From assembly GCF_016429215.1 (NCBI RefSeq), contig NZ_JAELUH010000001.1, positions 62,001-126,000 of the forward strand: a stretch of 64,000 nucleotides of DNA. Direction: 5' to 3'. Shown here piece by piece: positions 32,448 through 40,877 of this stretch; position 1 is the first letter of the stretch; each line of letters begins with the position of its first letter. The DNA comes from Herbaspirillum sp. ASV7 (GTDB taxonomy: Bacteria > Pseudomonadota > Gammaproteobacteria > Burkholderiales > Burkholderiaceae_D). The notes beneath the pieces are model-generated. The model saw only the letters and a program-made list of their open reading frames with translations, was not told the origin of the DNA and did not search any database. The position numbers and the translations under genes are program-made.

Positions 32448-34012
32448 AGCATCGTCCGCTCCGGTCGCAGGTCCTGCAGCCGGAACACACCCACCAGCTC
32501 CCGCAGCCGCTGCGACTGGTCCTGCAAGGACTGGGCCGCAGCGGCCGCCTGTTCCACCAGCGCCGCGTTCTGCTGGGTGGTTTCATCCATGTGGGTGATG
32601 GCGTGGTTGACCTGTTCGATACCGGCGCGCTGTTCCTGCGTGGCCATGCTGATCTCACCGACGATGTGCGACACCCGTCGCACGCTGTCCACCACCTCAC
32701 CCATGGTCGCGCCGGCCTGTACCACCAGCCGCCCACCGGCATCCACCTGCGCCACCGAATCGTCGATCAATACCTTGATCTCCTTGGCTGCGGTGGCCGA
32801 ACGCTGGGCCAGCGAGCGCACTTCCGAGGCCACCACTGCAAAGCCCCTGCCCTGCTCGCCGGCACGGGCCGCTTCCACCGCTGCATTGAGCGCGAGGATA
32901 TTGGTCTGGAAAGCGATGCCGTCGATCACGCCGATGATATCGACGATGCGGCGCGAGGCCTCACTGATGCCCTGCATGGTGCTCACCACCTGCTGTACCA
33001 CTTCCCCGCTGCGCGCCGCCACGCCGGAGGCATCCGAGGCCAGCTGGTTGGCCTGCTGCGCGTTCTCGGCATTCTGGCGCACGGTGGAGGTCAGTTCTTC
33101 CATCGCCGCCGCCGTCTCTTCCAGTGAGCCGGCCTGCTGCTCGGTGCGCGCCGAAAGGTCCAGGTTGCCACCGGCGATCTCGGCCGAGGCAGTGGCGATG
33201 GTCTCGGCCCCGCCTCGTACATCAGCCACGATGCGGGTGAGACTGCCATTCATCTGGCGCAAGGCCTCCAGTAACTGGCCGATCTCGTCACGCGCGCCGG
33301 CCCGGATCTCGCTGCACAGGTTGCCGTCGGCCACCTGCTGCGCCACCTCCACTGCATGGCGTACCGGGCGCGTGATGGAACGCGTGGTCCACCAGGCAAA
33401 GCCGCCACCCAGCAGCACCGCCAGCGCGGCGATGGCCAGCATGATCAGGGTCTTGCCGTGGTACTGGTCGGCAGCTTCCTGGCCGCTGCGCTCCATCATC
33501 ATGGTGCCTACGGAAATATAGCTTTTGAGGCGGGCGATGTACTTGTCCTGGTCCTGGCGCAGACTGGTCATCAATAGCTCGGTGGCATCCATCGTGGCGC
33601 CGGTGGAGGCCAGTTGCAGGAAGCGTTGCTGGCCCTGGCAGTAGCTGGCGCGCAGGGCCAGTATCTCGTTGAAGGACTTGCGACCCTGCTCGCTGGACAG
33701 ACGCGCCTGCAGTTTGCCGAGGTCTTCACCGATGGCAGCCTCACCCTTGTCGATGCGGGCGATTTCCTCGCTCAGTTTCTGGTGGTCGTCCAGCAGCAGC
33801 AGGTTGCGCATGGCGCTGGCATTCTCGCTGATGCGCAAGAGCACGTCGTTGGCCAGCAAGACCTGCGGGTAGCGGTCTTCGACGATCTGGCGCGTGCCCT
33901 GGTGCAGGGTGGACAGGCTGGCGATGGCCAGTCCCGTGATCCCGGCCAGCAGCGCCAGTACCAGTCCGAAGCCCAGTCCAAGACGGGCACCCAGTTTGAG
34001 ATTTGCAATCAT
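32345..34012 (-). CDS. Methyl-accepting chemotaxis protein (chemoreceptor)
   Basis: The 555-residue membrane receptor has TM1 at about 8-32, a periplasmic four-helix-bundle (4HB_MCP-like) sensor at about 35-190, TM2 at about 192-212, a HAMP domain ([23 protein letters not shown]) and a cytoplasmic signalling domain. The hairpin tip is [48 protein letters not shown]. Ligand is unknown. I chose the ATG at 34012 with GGAGAAAG upstream. The last about 34 residues are encoded opposite the end of the MHS transporter gene, so the C-terminal tail may be a recent extension. Confidence 0.95.
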   Translation of the reverse strand: MIANLKLGARLGLGFGLVLALLAGITGLAIASLSTLHQGTRQIVEDRYPQVLLANDVLLRISENASAMRNLLLLDDHQKLSEEIARIDKGEAAIGEDLGKLQARLSSEQGRKSFNEILALRASYCQGQQRFLQLASTGATMDATELLMTSLRQDQDKYIARLKSYISVGTMMMERSGQEAADQYHGKTLIMLAIAALAVLLGGGFAWWTTRSITRPVRHAVEVAQQVADGNLCSEIRAGARDEIGQLLEALRQMNGSLTRIVADVRGGAETIATASAEIAGGNLDLSARTEQQAGSLEETAAAMEELTSTVRQNAENAQQANQLASDASGVAARSGEVVQQVVSTMQGISEASRRIVDIIGVIDGIAFQTNILALNAAVEAARAGEQGRGFAVVASEVRSLAQRSATAAKEIKVLIDDSVAQVDAGGRLVVQAGATMGEVVDSVRRVSHIVGEISMATQEQRAGIEQVNHAITHMDETTQQNAALVEQAAAAAQSLQDQSQRLRELVGVFRLQDLRPERTMLQAAEVDDEEAVAVLPRYSTSVAISPQRAAKLIQ

Positions 34013-34086
34013 GAGGCTTTCTCCGCAACGCAAGTATGCCGGGGGACGATGCGCTGATGCCCACCGGCAATGAATTCGGTTTGGAT

Positions 34087-34119
34087 AAAAAAATGGCGGA
34101 GAAAGGGACTTCCTCCGCC
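34087..34119 (-). terminator. Rho-independent terminator of the porin gene
   Basis: On the minus strand GGCGGAG...CTCCGCC (extendable to 11 bp with one G-U pair) is followed by seven T residues. It lies about 90 bp after the porin stop. Confidence 0.85.
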
Positions 34120-34211
34120 CAAGGCACTACGAAGCACTACCCCGCTCCAGGGGCAGTGCACGCAAGACAAGACTATTCACAGAAGGTAATGCCAGCCATC
34201 CAAAGATGGCC

Positions 34212-35297
34212 TTAGAACGAGTGGTGCATGCCGATGGTGGTGACCAGTTGGCCCTGGCCGCCGGAGACACCGGTGGAACCGCTAGCACCAGTACCGTTCA
34301 TGACGGCAAAGCGCGCATCGCCGCCGGCACGCTGGTAGGCGGCCTGCACGTACCATTGGGTGCGCTTGGAGAACTCATGCACGTGCGACAGGCTGAAGGT
34401 GTTCCAGCGCGCGCCTTCCAGCTTGGACAGGCCATAACCGAAGTTGATGGTGTCCAGCGTGGCATAGCGCCAGGCCGCGCCCAGGTCCAGGTTCTTCTGC
34501 TTAGGCGTGGCGCCGCTGGGCATGGCCAGCTTGACCTGGGTGTAGGCGGTGTTCAGGCGCACGCTGCCGATGGTGTAACCCAAGCCGCCGGCGGTGGTGG
34601 TCAGACTGTTGAAGACCGTCCCCGCATTGCCCAGGCCAACGCTGGTGAGGAAGGTGCCGGCATAACCAGCGGCACGGTTGTTCAGCTTGGAATACGCCAG
34701 GGCCGCGCGGAACGGGCCATCAGTATAGGTCGCGCCGGCGCTGACGTTGCGACCGTTGCCGCTGTCGCCGGCCACTTCGCCGAAGCCGTACATCAGGCTG
34801 CCCTGGAAGCCGCCTGCGGTGGGCGAGGTGTAGCGCACTGCATTGTCGAACTGGTAGGTGTTGGCCAGGCTGTCCAGGTTACCCGGGTGGAACAGGTACC
34901 AGTTGGTCAGCTGGAAGCCGTTGGACAGCTTGCCCACGTAGTCGAACACCACATCCGGCATGTGGCCCAGGGTCACCGCGCCGAAGTCGCCGGACAGGCC
35001 GATGGTGCTGTAGCGGTTGAACAGCTTGGAGGAATTGGGCATGCTGCCGGTGTCGGTGTAGAAGCCGGCTTCCAGCTGGAAGATCGCCTTCAGATTGCCG
35101 CCCAGGTCCTCGGTGCCGCGAAAGCCGATACGATCCGGCTGCATCGTGCCCTGATCCAGGCGCGACACCGATCCGCCATTGAGGTTGTTGATATAGGCCA
35201 CGCCAGCATCGAGGCTGCCGTAGATGGTGACGCTGCTCTGCGCAAAGGCAGCTGTCGATAGACAGGATGCCGCTGCGGCAATCATTAACTTCTTCAT
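34212..35297 (-). CDS. Outer-membrane porin (Burkholderiales general porin family)
   Basis: The 361-residue trimeric porin precursor has a signal peptide of about 20 residues (MKKLMIAAAASCLSTAAFA) before QSSVTIYGSLDAGVAYINN. The family motifs GSRLGFRG-like DRIGFRGTEDLGGNLKAIFQLEAGF and the terminal HSF are present; the last Phe is the BAM signal. I chose the ATG at 35297 with GGGGAG upstream, which gives the correct signal peptide. It is monocistronic, with its own terminator, and is probably a diffusion channel for small anions or metabolites. Confidence 0.93.
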   Translation of the reverse strand: MKKLMIAAAASCLSTAAFAQSSVTIYGSLDAGVAYINNLNGGSVSRLDQGTMQPDRIGFRGTEDLGGNLKAIFQLEAGFYTDTGSMPNSSKLFNRYSTIGLSGDFGAVTLGHMPDVVFDYVGKLSNGFQLTNWYLFHPGNLDSLANTYQFDNAVRYTSPTAGGFQGSLMYGFGEVAGDSGNGRNVSAGATYTDGPFRAALAYSKLNNRAAGYAGTFLTSVGLGNAGTVFNSLTTTAGGLGYTIGSVRLNTAYTQVKLAMPSGATPKQKNLDLGAAWRYATLDTINFGYGLSKLEGARWNTFSLSHVHEFSKRTQWYVQAAYQRAGGDARFAVMNGTGASGSTGVSGGQGQLVTTIGMHHSF

Positions 35298-35508
35298 CAA
35301 ACTCCCCTTCAACGAATAAAGTCCAAACACGCGGCCAGGCCGCATTCACTCACTGCTCCCCGGCGCCCCGTGCGCAGGAGAGGTGACTTCTGCCGGCAAG
35401 CGCTGCCCCTGTCCCGCATGGTCGGCGGGCGCCGCTTGCCAGGTGGTGCGTGATCCGGTGTTATTTGTTTCACCTATGGATCGACGTTCCACAAAATTCA
35501 TCAGGCTC

Positions 35509-35539
35509 AAAAAAATGCCCGGTGCCTGAGCACGGGCAT
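35509..35539 (-). terminator. Rho-independent terminator of the Rieske catabolic operon
   Basis: On the minus strand ATGCCCGTGC / GCACCGGGCAT (one bulge) with a TCAG loop is followed by seven T residues, 47 bp after the last gene of the operon. A GC-rich second hairpin lies just before it. Confidence 0.85.
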
Positions 35540-35585
35540 GGGGCCGGGCGAACGCTGCCCGGGCCTTGTTGCCTTACCGGTCCTG

Positions 35586-36533
35586 CTACAGGTCAAGCAC
35601 CAGGCGTTGTCCCTTGCAACCGGACACGCACACCATCATGGTCTTGCCGGAAGCGCGCTCGGCCTTGCTGAGCACGCCATCGCGATGTTCCAGTTCACCC
35701 TGCAACACCTTGGTCTCGCAGGCGCCGCAAACCCCTTCGCGGCAGCTGTGATCGACTGCGATGCCGGCATCCAGCAAGGCGTCCAGCAGCGACTTGCCGG
35801 CCGGGACGGTGACGCTGGATTTACTGCGCGCCAGTTCGGCCACGTAGCTGCCGGTCTGGACGGCCTCCACCTTTTCGGCGGCAAAGCGTTCGATGTGGAC
35901 GTTGGGCAGGCCCAGTTCTTCGCACAGGTTTTCGAAGGCGTTGAGCATGGGCGTCGGCCCGCAGCAATAGAAATGCGCGTCCTTAGGGTGCGCGACGAGG
36001 AAAGCCCGCAGGTCAGGCGGCGCGCCGGCCTCGTCATCGAAGTGGCTAGACACACCCGGCTGCCCCAGCAGCTCGGCGGTAAAGGCCGCCTCCTTGCGCG
36101 AGCGGGCGCAGTAGTGCAACACCGCTTCCCGCCCCTGGGCGCGCAGGTGGTGATACATGCAGGAAATCGGCGTGATACCGATGCCACCGGCGATCAGCAC
36201 CGACAGTGGTGCCGCTTCTTCCAGCGGGAAATTGTTGCGCGGTGCCGAGATGGTGAGGCTGGCACCGACCCGCAGTTGTTCATGCACATAGCGCGAACCG
36301 CCGCGACTGCCCCGATCGTTTAGCACACCGACCACATAGCGATGCCGCTCGGTCGGTGAGTTCGACAGCGAATAGCTGCGCACCAGGCCGTTGCCCAGGT
36401 GCAGGTCGATATGCGCACCGGCCTCGAAGGCCGGCAGCTCGCCGCCCTCGGGCAGGCGCAGTTCGACGCTGACCACGCCTTGCGCTTCAAAGCGCATGGC
36501 TTGCACGCGCACGGAAATAAGAGGACTGCTCAT
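35586..36533 (-). CDS. Rieske oxygenase reductase (PDR/VanB family)
   Basis: The 315-residue electron-transfer protein has an FMN-binding barrel (VRSYSLSNSPTERHRYVVGVL), an NADH domain (LIAGGIGITPISCMYHHL; CCGPTPML) and a C-terminal plant-type [2Fe-2S] ferredoxin (DHSCREGVCGACETKVLQG). This order is that of phthalate dioxygenase reductase and VanB. It would feed electrons from NADH to the Rieske oxygenase encoded two genes upstream (37013-38062). It is the last gene of the eighteen-gene operon. Confidence 0.93.
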   Translation of the reverse strand: MSSPLISVRVQAMRFEAQGVVSVELRLPEGGELPAFEAGAHIDLHLGNGLVRSYSLSNSPTERHRYVVGVLNDRGSRGGSRYVHEQLRVGASLTISAPRNNFPLEEAAPLSVLIAGGIGITPISCMYHHLRAQGREAVLHYCARSRKEAAFTAELLGQPGVSSHFDDEAGAPPDLRAFLVAHPKDAHFYCCGPTPMLNAFENLCEELGLPNVHIERFAAEKVEAVQTGSYVAELARSKSSVTVPAGKSLLDALLDAGIAVDHSCREGVCGACETKVLQGELEHRDGVLSKAERASGKTMMVCVSGCKGQRLVLDL

Positions 36534-36584
36534 GAATGCACCACCATCACATCAGATTGTTCAAACCGCCTCATGTCACTTGCA

Positions 36585-37016
36585 TCAACCGCCCACTGCC
36601 TGCTGCAGATCGACACCCAGGCGCGCAAAGGCATCGATCTCGACCGTGAGTTCCGGAAACACCAGCGCGCTCACCGCCACCAGCGTCGAGCATGGATAAG
36701 GCGCGCCGAAGAAGTCGCGCCGGGCGCGTCCTACCTCGTCCTTGTGCGCGATGTCGGTGACATAGATCACCAGCTTGGTGATGCTGCCGACGCTGCCGCC
36801 GGCGGCCTCCACCAGATCGCGGATCTTGCCCAGCACCACCAGCGTCTGCCGGTAGGTGTCCAGTGTCTGCTGGCGCGAGGCCGGATGTGCGGTCATGCCG
36901 GACATCACGATCTCGTCGCCCACCACCAGGCAATTGGACCAGGTGGCCGTGGCCAGCTCGGGGACCTTGTCGGTCTTCACATGGCGCACGGCGACCGGGC
37001 TTGCTGCGTGGTTCAT
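36585..37016 (-). CDS. RidA-family protein (enamine/imine deaminase)
   Basis: The 143-residue RidA/YjgF-fold protein (CLVVGDEIVMSGMTA; VLGKIRDLVEAAGGSVGSITKLVIYVTDI) normally hydrolyses reactive 2-aminoacrylate-like imines to keto acids and ammonia. Its start overlaps the Rieske gene stop by 4 nt, so it is tightly coupled to it. Presence in a ring-oxidation operon suggests that an amino or imino intermediate is made in the pathway, which fits the aspartate dehydrogenase gene further upstream. Confidence 0.88.
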   Translation of the reverse strand: MNHAASPVAVRHVKTDKVPELATATWSNCLVVGDEIVMSGMTAHPASRQQTLDTYRQTLVVLGKIRDLVEAAGGSVGSITKLVIYVTDIAHKDEVGRARRDFFGAPYPCSTLVAVSALVFPELTVEIDAFARLGVDLQQAVGG

Positions 37017-38062
37017 GCTGCCTTCACCGGCGCCTTGGCCGCAGCCAGTTCTTCTTCCCGCGCCAGCTGGGCCTTGGCCAGACCGCGCAGGTGACGACGC
37101 AGGCGCACGATACCCATGTCATGCTGGTACAGCATCTCGCGCTGGTTGGCGTCGGGCTCCATCAGTTCCAGCACCACGCGGTCCTGTTCCAGCACGTTCC
37201 AGTGGCGCGCTTCCAGGCGGTTGCGGTAGAGGAAGCGCCAGGTATCGCGCTGCCAGCCGGACAGCTTGCGGCAGCGCCAGTGGAACACCGCCGCGATGTT
37301 GTCCACGATGGGTGTGTAGCTGCCGATGATGACGAAGCTGCCGCCCGGGCCGCCGGTCTTGGGATAGGGAATGGCCAGGCGCATCCAGTGCAGGTCGGTA
37401 TCGCCCCATTCGGTCCAGTCGAAGTTGACGTCGCGCTGGCCTTCCTTCTCGAAGACGAAGCCGATGTCGGTCTCGCGGATGCCGAAGCTGGCGGTGTTGT
37501 CACCTTCGGCCATGGAGTGCGACTGCTTGTGCAGGAAGGTGCCGTGCATCGGGTCCATCACGTTGTCCAGCACGTAGCGGTAATCCCCCTTCCATTCGGT
37601 GTAGCACAGGAAGTTGGAATACTCGGGACTGGTCAATTCTTCCGGCAGGCGCAGCGGCGGCGGGGCGTCGACGTCTTCCAGGCTGTTGTAGAGGAAGATG
37701 GCGCCGGCCGCTTCGGTCACATGGAAGCGACGCGTGGCCTTGGCCCCTTCCAGCTTGCAGCCGGGGCTGCCGGGTACGCTGGTGACCACGCCGTCGAAGC
37801 GTACCTGCACGCCGTGGTAGCCACAGGCGATGCGGTCACCCATGGGGATGCCCATGGACAGCGGTGCGCCACGGTGCGGGCAGTGGTCTTCCAGGGCATG
37901 CAGCTTGCCCGAGGGCTCGCGCCAGAACACGAACTTCTTGCCCAGGCGGCGCAGCGAGACCGGCTTCTCGGCCACGAACTCGGAAGGGCAGATCGGGTAC
38001 CACAGGTCTTTCAGGCCGACGGCGAGGACGGCGTCGACGGGATCATTGGCGGTGGTTCTCAT
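37013..38062 (-). CDS. Rieske [2Fe-2S] ring-hydroxylating or demethylating oxygenase, alpha subunit
   Basis: The 349-residue oxygenase has a Rieske cluster with ligands Cys61, His63, Cys80 and His83 (CPHRGAPLS...CGYHG). The mononuclear iron site is near DNVMDPMHGTFLH (His173, His178, with Asn/Asp166-167). The length and lack of a beta subunit gene put it in the VanA/phthalate-4,5-dioxygenase-like group (homotrimeric class). These enzymes hydroxylate or O/N-demethylate aromatic acids. I chose the ATG at 38062 with AGGAGAG upstream. The partner reductase is at 35586-36533. The substrate is unknown. Confidence 0.93.
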   Translation of the reverse strand: MRTTANDPVDAVLAVGLKDLWYPICPSEFVAEKPVSLRRLGKKFVFWREPSGKLHALEDHCPHRGAPLSMGIPMGDRIACGYHGVQVRFDGVVTSVPGSPGCKLEGAKATRRFHVTEAAGAIFLYNSLEDVDAPPPLRLPEELTSPEYSNFLCYTEWKGDYRYVLDNVMDPMHGTFLHKQSHSMAEGDNTASFGIRETDIGFVFEKEGQRDVNFDWTEWGDTDLHWMRLAIPYPKTGGPGGSFVIIGSYTPIVDNIAAVFHWRCRKLSGWQRDTWRFLYRNRLEARHWNVLEQDRVVLELMEPDANQREMLYQHDMGIVRLRRHLRGLAKAQLAREEELAAAKAPVKAA

Positions 38063-38102
38063 TTGGATACTCTCCTGTAGGCTGGCTTGGCGTCTGGACG
38101 GA

Positions 38103-38339
38103 TCAGGCGGCCAGGCGGGCAATCTCTTCCTGGAAGTTGGCGGCGGTCCACACGCCCTGGTTGTAGGGGCAGCTCGGGCCGGTACGGTTCAGGTGTGCCA
38201 CCAGCGCATCCAGCTCGTGGATGCCAGCGGCATAGGCGCGCTCGATGGAGTCGCCCAGCAGGTCTTCGAACTGGGTCGGCGCACGGCGACGTGCCTGGTG
38301 CGGGTTGAGATAGACATCGGTAACAGTTGCAACCATCAT
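38103..38339 (-). CDS. Small conserved protein of Rieske operons (HTH-like)
   Basis: This 78-residue acidic protein (MMVATVTDVYLNPHQARRRAPTQFEDLLGDSIERAYAAG...) has a helix-turn-helix-like pattern in its centre and a Cys-containing loop (GPSCPYNQG). I recall similar small recombinase-like HTH proteins annotated next to Rieske oxygenases in Burkholderiales, but I cannot assign a function. GGAGG precedes the start, and its ATG overlaps the stop of the next upstream small gene. It could be an accessory or assembly factor for the oxygenase. Confidence 0.75.
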   Translation of the reverse strand: MMVATVTDVYLNPHQARRRAPTQFEDLLGDSIERAYAAGIHELDALVAHLNRTGPSCPYNQGVWTAANFQEEIARLAA

Positions 38340-38668
38340 TGGCCTCCATTTCTGACGCGCTCGCGGATACGCTCGCGCACGGGAACAAAATCGTAAGTGG
38401 GGTAGCACTCGGTACGGAACACGCCCCAGGCCGAGCGCTCCAGCTCGACATTGACTTGCGGCAGCAGTGCCGGCGGCAGCTCCAGGGTGACGATCTGGCC
38501 CAGGCCCATGGCCACGGTCCAGGACACCACGCGACAGCCTTCCACCGGGAAGCGCTCCCACCAGTCCATCTGCTTCATGTGCGCCTGGATCTGCTCCAGG
38601 TTCTTCGACTGGTCATGCCTGAGCACAATGGTCAGGAGCATGCGGTCGGAGTGGGTCTCTGCACTCAT
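38336..38668 (-). CDS. Small conserved protein, unknown function
   Basis: The 110-residue protein (MSAETHSDRMLLTIVLRHDQSKNLEQIQAHM...) has no signal peptide and a predicted alpha/beta pattern, with WWERFPVEGCRVVSWTVAMGLGQIVTLELP resembling small dimeric alpha/beta-barrel proteins. It lies between the NicC-like monooxygenase and the HTH-like small protein, and overlaps the latter by 4 nt, so it is translated with them. A role as isomerase or accessory protein for the ring-oxidation steps is possible but not shown. Confidence 0.7.
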   Translation of the reverse strand: MSAETHSDRMLLTIVLRHDQSKNLEQIQAHMKQMDWWERFPVEGCRVVSWTVAMGLGQIVTLELPPALLPQVNVELERSAWGVFRTECYPTYDFVPVRERIRERVRNGGQ

Positions 38669-38675
38669 CGCTGGC

Positions 38676-39836
38676 TCACGCGGGGACGGCGGTGGATTCA
38701 GGCTGCGCATCCAGCGGCGTGGTCCAGGCGTCATAGCCATAGACCCAGTCGGCGTTGCCGCCCTCGCGCAGCCAGTTGTTGCCACGTGAACCGATCTGGA
38801 TCTTGGAGGCGCGTTCCATGCGCAACTGCGCATAGGCATGCAAGGATCCTGCCACCTGCTCCAGTGTGGTGACCTTGGCCAGGCAGCGCGCCAGCACCAC
38901 CGCATCCTCGATGGCCATGCCGGCGCCCTGCGCCATGAACGGCATCATCGGGTGGCAGGCATCGCCCAGCAGCGCCATGTTGCCGCGCGCCCAGGCCGGC
39001 AGCGGATCGCGTTCATACAGCGCGGTCTTGAGCACTTCGTCGCAGGCGTCCAGCAAGGCCGTGGCGTCGGGGTGGAAACCGGCGTAGCTATCGCGCAGCT
39101 CCTGCACGTTGCCCGGGGTGGTCCAGGATTCCAGATGCCAGCTTTCTTGCGCGGTGGTAGCGAAGATGAAGATGTCTTCACCGCGATTCAACGGGAAGGT
39201 CACGATCTGGCTTTCCGGGTTCGGCCCCCACCACTTGGTGAAGGCCTGCAGGTTCGGCACGCCGGCCACGCGGGAGGCCGGCACCACGGCGCGGAAGGCC
39301 ACCACGCCGGTGAAGCGCGGACTCTCTGCGCCAAACATGGCGGTGCGCACGGCGGAGTGGATGCCATCGCCACCGATGAGCACGTCCACGCGGTCCGTGC
39401 TGCCATCGGTGAAGTGCAGATGGATGCCATCGCCCTCTTCGCTGATCTTCTCGGCGCGCTTGGCAAAGCGCACCTGCTCCAGCGGGAATACCTCGGCCAG
39501 CGCCGCCAGCAGGTCGGCACGGTGGATGGTCAGTTGCGGTGCGCCGTATTTCTGCTCGGCGGTGTCGCCCATGGCCAGGCGCGAGGTTTCCTCGCCGCTG
39601 TCCCAGGTACGGCTGATGCGGTGGGTAGGACGGGCGGCGGTACGGCGCACGGCCTCGCCGATGCCCAGTCCATCGAGTGCACGCACTGCGTTGGGGGTGA
39701 GGTTGATATCCGCGCCCACGCGCAGGAATTGCTTGGACTGTTCATACACCACCACCTCATGGCCCGCGCGCTGCAGGGCGATGGCGGCGGTCAGGCCGCC
39801 GATGCCGGCGCCCAGGATTCCGATCTTGAAGGACAT
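38676..39836 (-). CDS. FAD-dependent aromatic monooxygenase (NicC / salicylate hydroxylase-like)
   Basis: This 386-residue class A flavoprotein hydroxylase has the FAD motif GILGAGIGGLTAAIALQRAG, the NADPH/FAD motif IGGDGIHSAVR, and the second FAD motif ALLGDACHPMMPFMAQGAGMAIEDA. Members hydroxylate activated rings, for example 6-hydroxynicotinate (NicC), salicylate or 3-hydroxybenzoate. A pyridine-ring or hydroxylated-aromatic substrate fits the rest of the operon. I chose the ATG at 39836, with AAGGAAAT upstream; longer reading frames run into the previous gene. Confidence 0.9.
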   Translation of the reverse strand: MSFKIGILGAGIGGLTAAIALQRAGHEVVVYEQSKQFLRVGADINLTPNAVRALDGLGIGEAVRRTAARPTHRISRTWDSGEETSRLAMGDTAEQKYGAPQLTIHRADLLAALAEVFPLEQVRFAKRAEKISEEGDGIHLHFTDGSTDRVDVLIGGDGIHSAVRTAMFGAESPRFTGVVAFRAVVPASRVAGVPNLQAFTKWWGPNPESQIVTFPLNRGEDIFIFATTAQESWHLESWTTPGNVQELRDSYAGFHPDATALLDACDEVLKTALYERDPLPAWARGNMALLGDACHPMMPFMAQGAGMAIEDAVVLARCLAKVTTLEQVAGSLHAYAQLRMERASKIQIGSRGNNWLREGGNADWVYGYDAWTTPLDAQPESTAVPA

Positions 39837-39871
39837 CTGGATTTCCTTTCTACAAATGACGGATTGCCGTC

Positions 39872-40843
39872 TTACTTGCCGGCCGGCGCGCGGTCGGTCA
39901 GGAACTTGCCGCTGGGGCCTTGCGCATTCTTCTGGCGGCGGGTGTTGCCATCGATGCCGCCATCGATGGCCCATTCGGCGAACACGGTCGGACCGGGTTC
40001 GAAGTCACGCGGCTCCCAGTGGGCATCGAGCTGGTCTTCGTCGGCGTAGTATTCGATCAGGCCACCGGCCGGATTCTTGAAGTACCAGAAGTAGGCCGAG
40101 GAAATCGGATGACGGCCCGGACCCAGCTGGGTATCCCAGCCCTTGCGCGACATGTGCATGCCACCGCCGAAGACTTCATGGATGTCGCGCACGGTGAAGG
40201 CGACGTGGTTCAAGCCCGACCTTGCCTCCGGCGGTTGCAGCAGGAAGATGTCGTGATGCCCGCCGACATCGGCGCAGCGCAGGAAGGCGCCGCGTTCCGG
40301 ATAGCGGTCCGAGGGCACGAAGCCGAAGTTCTCGCAATAGAAGCGTTCGCAGGCCTTGACGTCCTTGACGAAGAACACCACGTGGCCCACCTCGATGGGC
40401 GCGGCACGTTCGTAGATGGGGCTGCGCTGGTTGATGCGGTTCTTTTCGTTCCAGGTGTTCATGCGGGCGCATTCGACCTCGACATCGCGCTTGACCGAGA
40501 CCTGGAAGCGCACCGCCAGGCCGTTCGGATCGGTGCAACCGACGCGCTTGCCGCCATTGACGTAGCCCGGCAGACCGCTAATGCGGTCGGCGAACTTGTC
40601 CAGCACGGCGGCCGAGGACACGCCCCACACCACCTCGCGCAGGGTCGGTCCGGCTTCGATGGCCGGCGGCAGGCCGGGGTCGGCGCTGTCGCGCACGATG
40701 ACGCGGCAGCCGTTCTGCGATTCGAAGACCAGTTCGGCCGCGCTTTCCTGCGCCAGCAGCATGCCCCAGTCGAGGAAGAACTGGCGGCAGGTCGGCAGGT
40801 CGTCCGCGCCGTAGATGATTTCGTCGATACCCAATACGTCCAT
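39872..40843 (-). CDS. Two-domain VOC extradiol dioxygenase
   Basis: The 323-residue protein has two vicinal-oxygen-chelate domains. The C-terminal domain keeps the likely metal triad: His in IEVGHVVFFVKDV, His in GLNHVAFTVRDI, and Glu in GGLIEYYADED. This is the layout of type I extradiol (meta-cleaving) dioxygenases. The N-terminal domain (IDEIIYGADDLPTCRQFFLDWG) lacks the full set, as usual. It would open the dihydroxylated ring made by the oxygenases of this operon. A GGAGA six nt before the ATG at 40843 favours this start over the one at 40855. Confidence 0.85.
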   Translation of the reverse strand: MDVLGIDEIIYGADDLPTCRQFFLDWGMLLAQESAAELVFESQNGCRVIVRDSADPGLPPAIEAGPTLREVVWGVSSAAVLDKFADRISGLPGYVNGGKRVGCTDPNGLAVRFQVSVKRDVEVECARMNTWNEKNRINQRSPIYERAAPIEVGHVVFFVKDVKACERFYCENFGFVPSDRYPERGAFLRCADVGGHHDIFLLQPPEARSGLNHVAFTVRDIHEVFGGGMHMSRKGWDTQLGPGRHPISSAYFWYFKNPAGGLIEYYADEDQLDAHWEPRDFEPGPTVFAEWAIDGGIDGNTRRQKNAQGPSGKFLTDRAPAGK

Positions 40844-40877
40844 GTGTGTCTCCAATACGTGTTCAGGGGGGCGGCGC

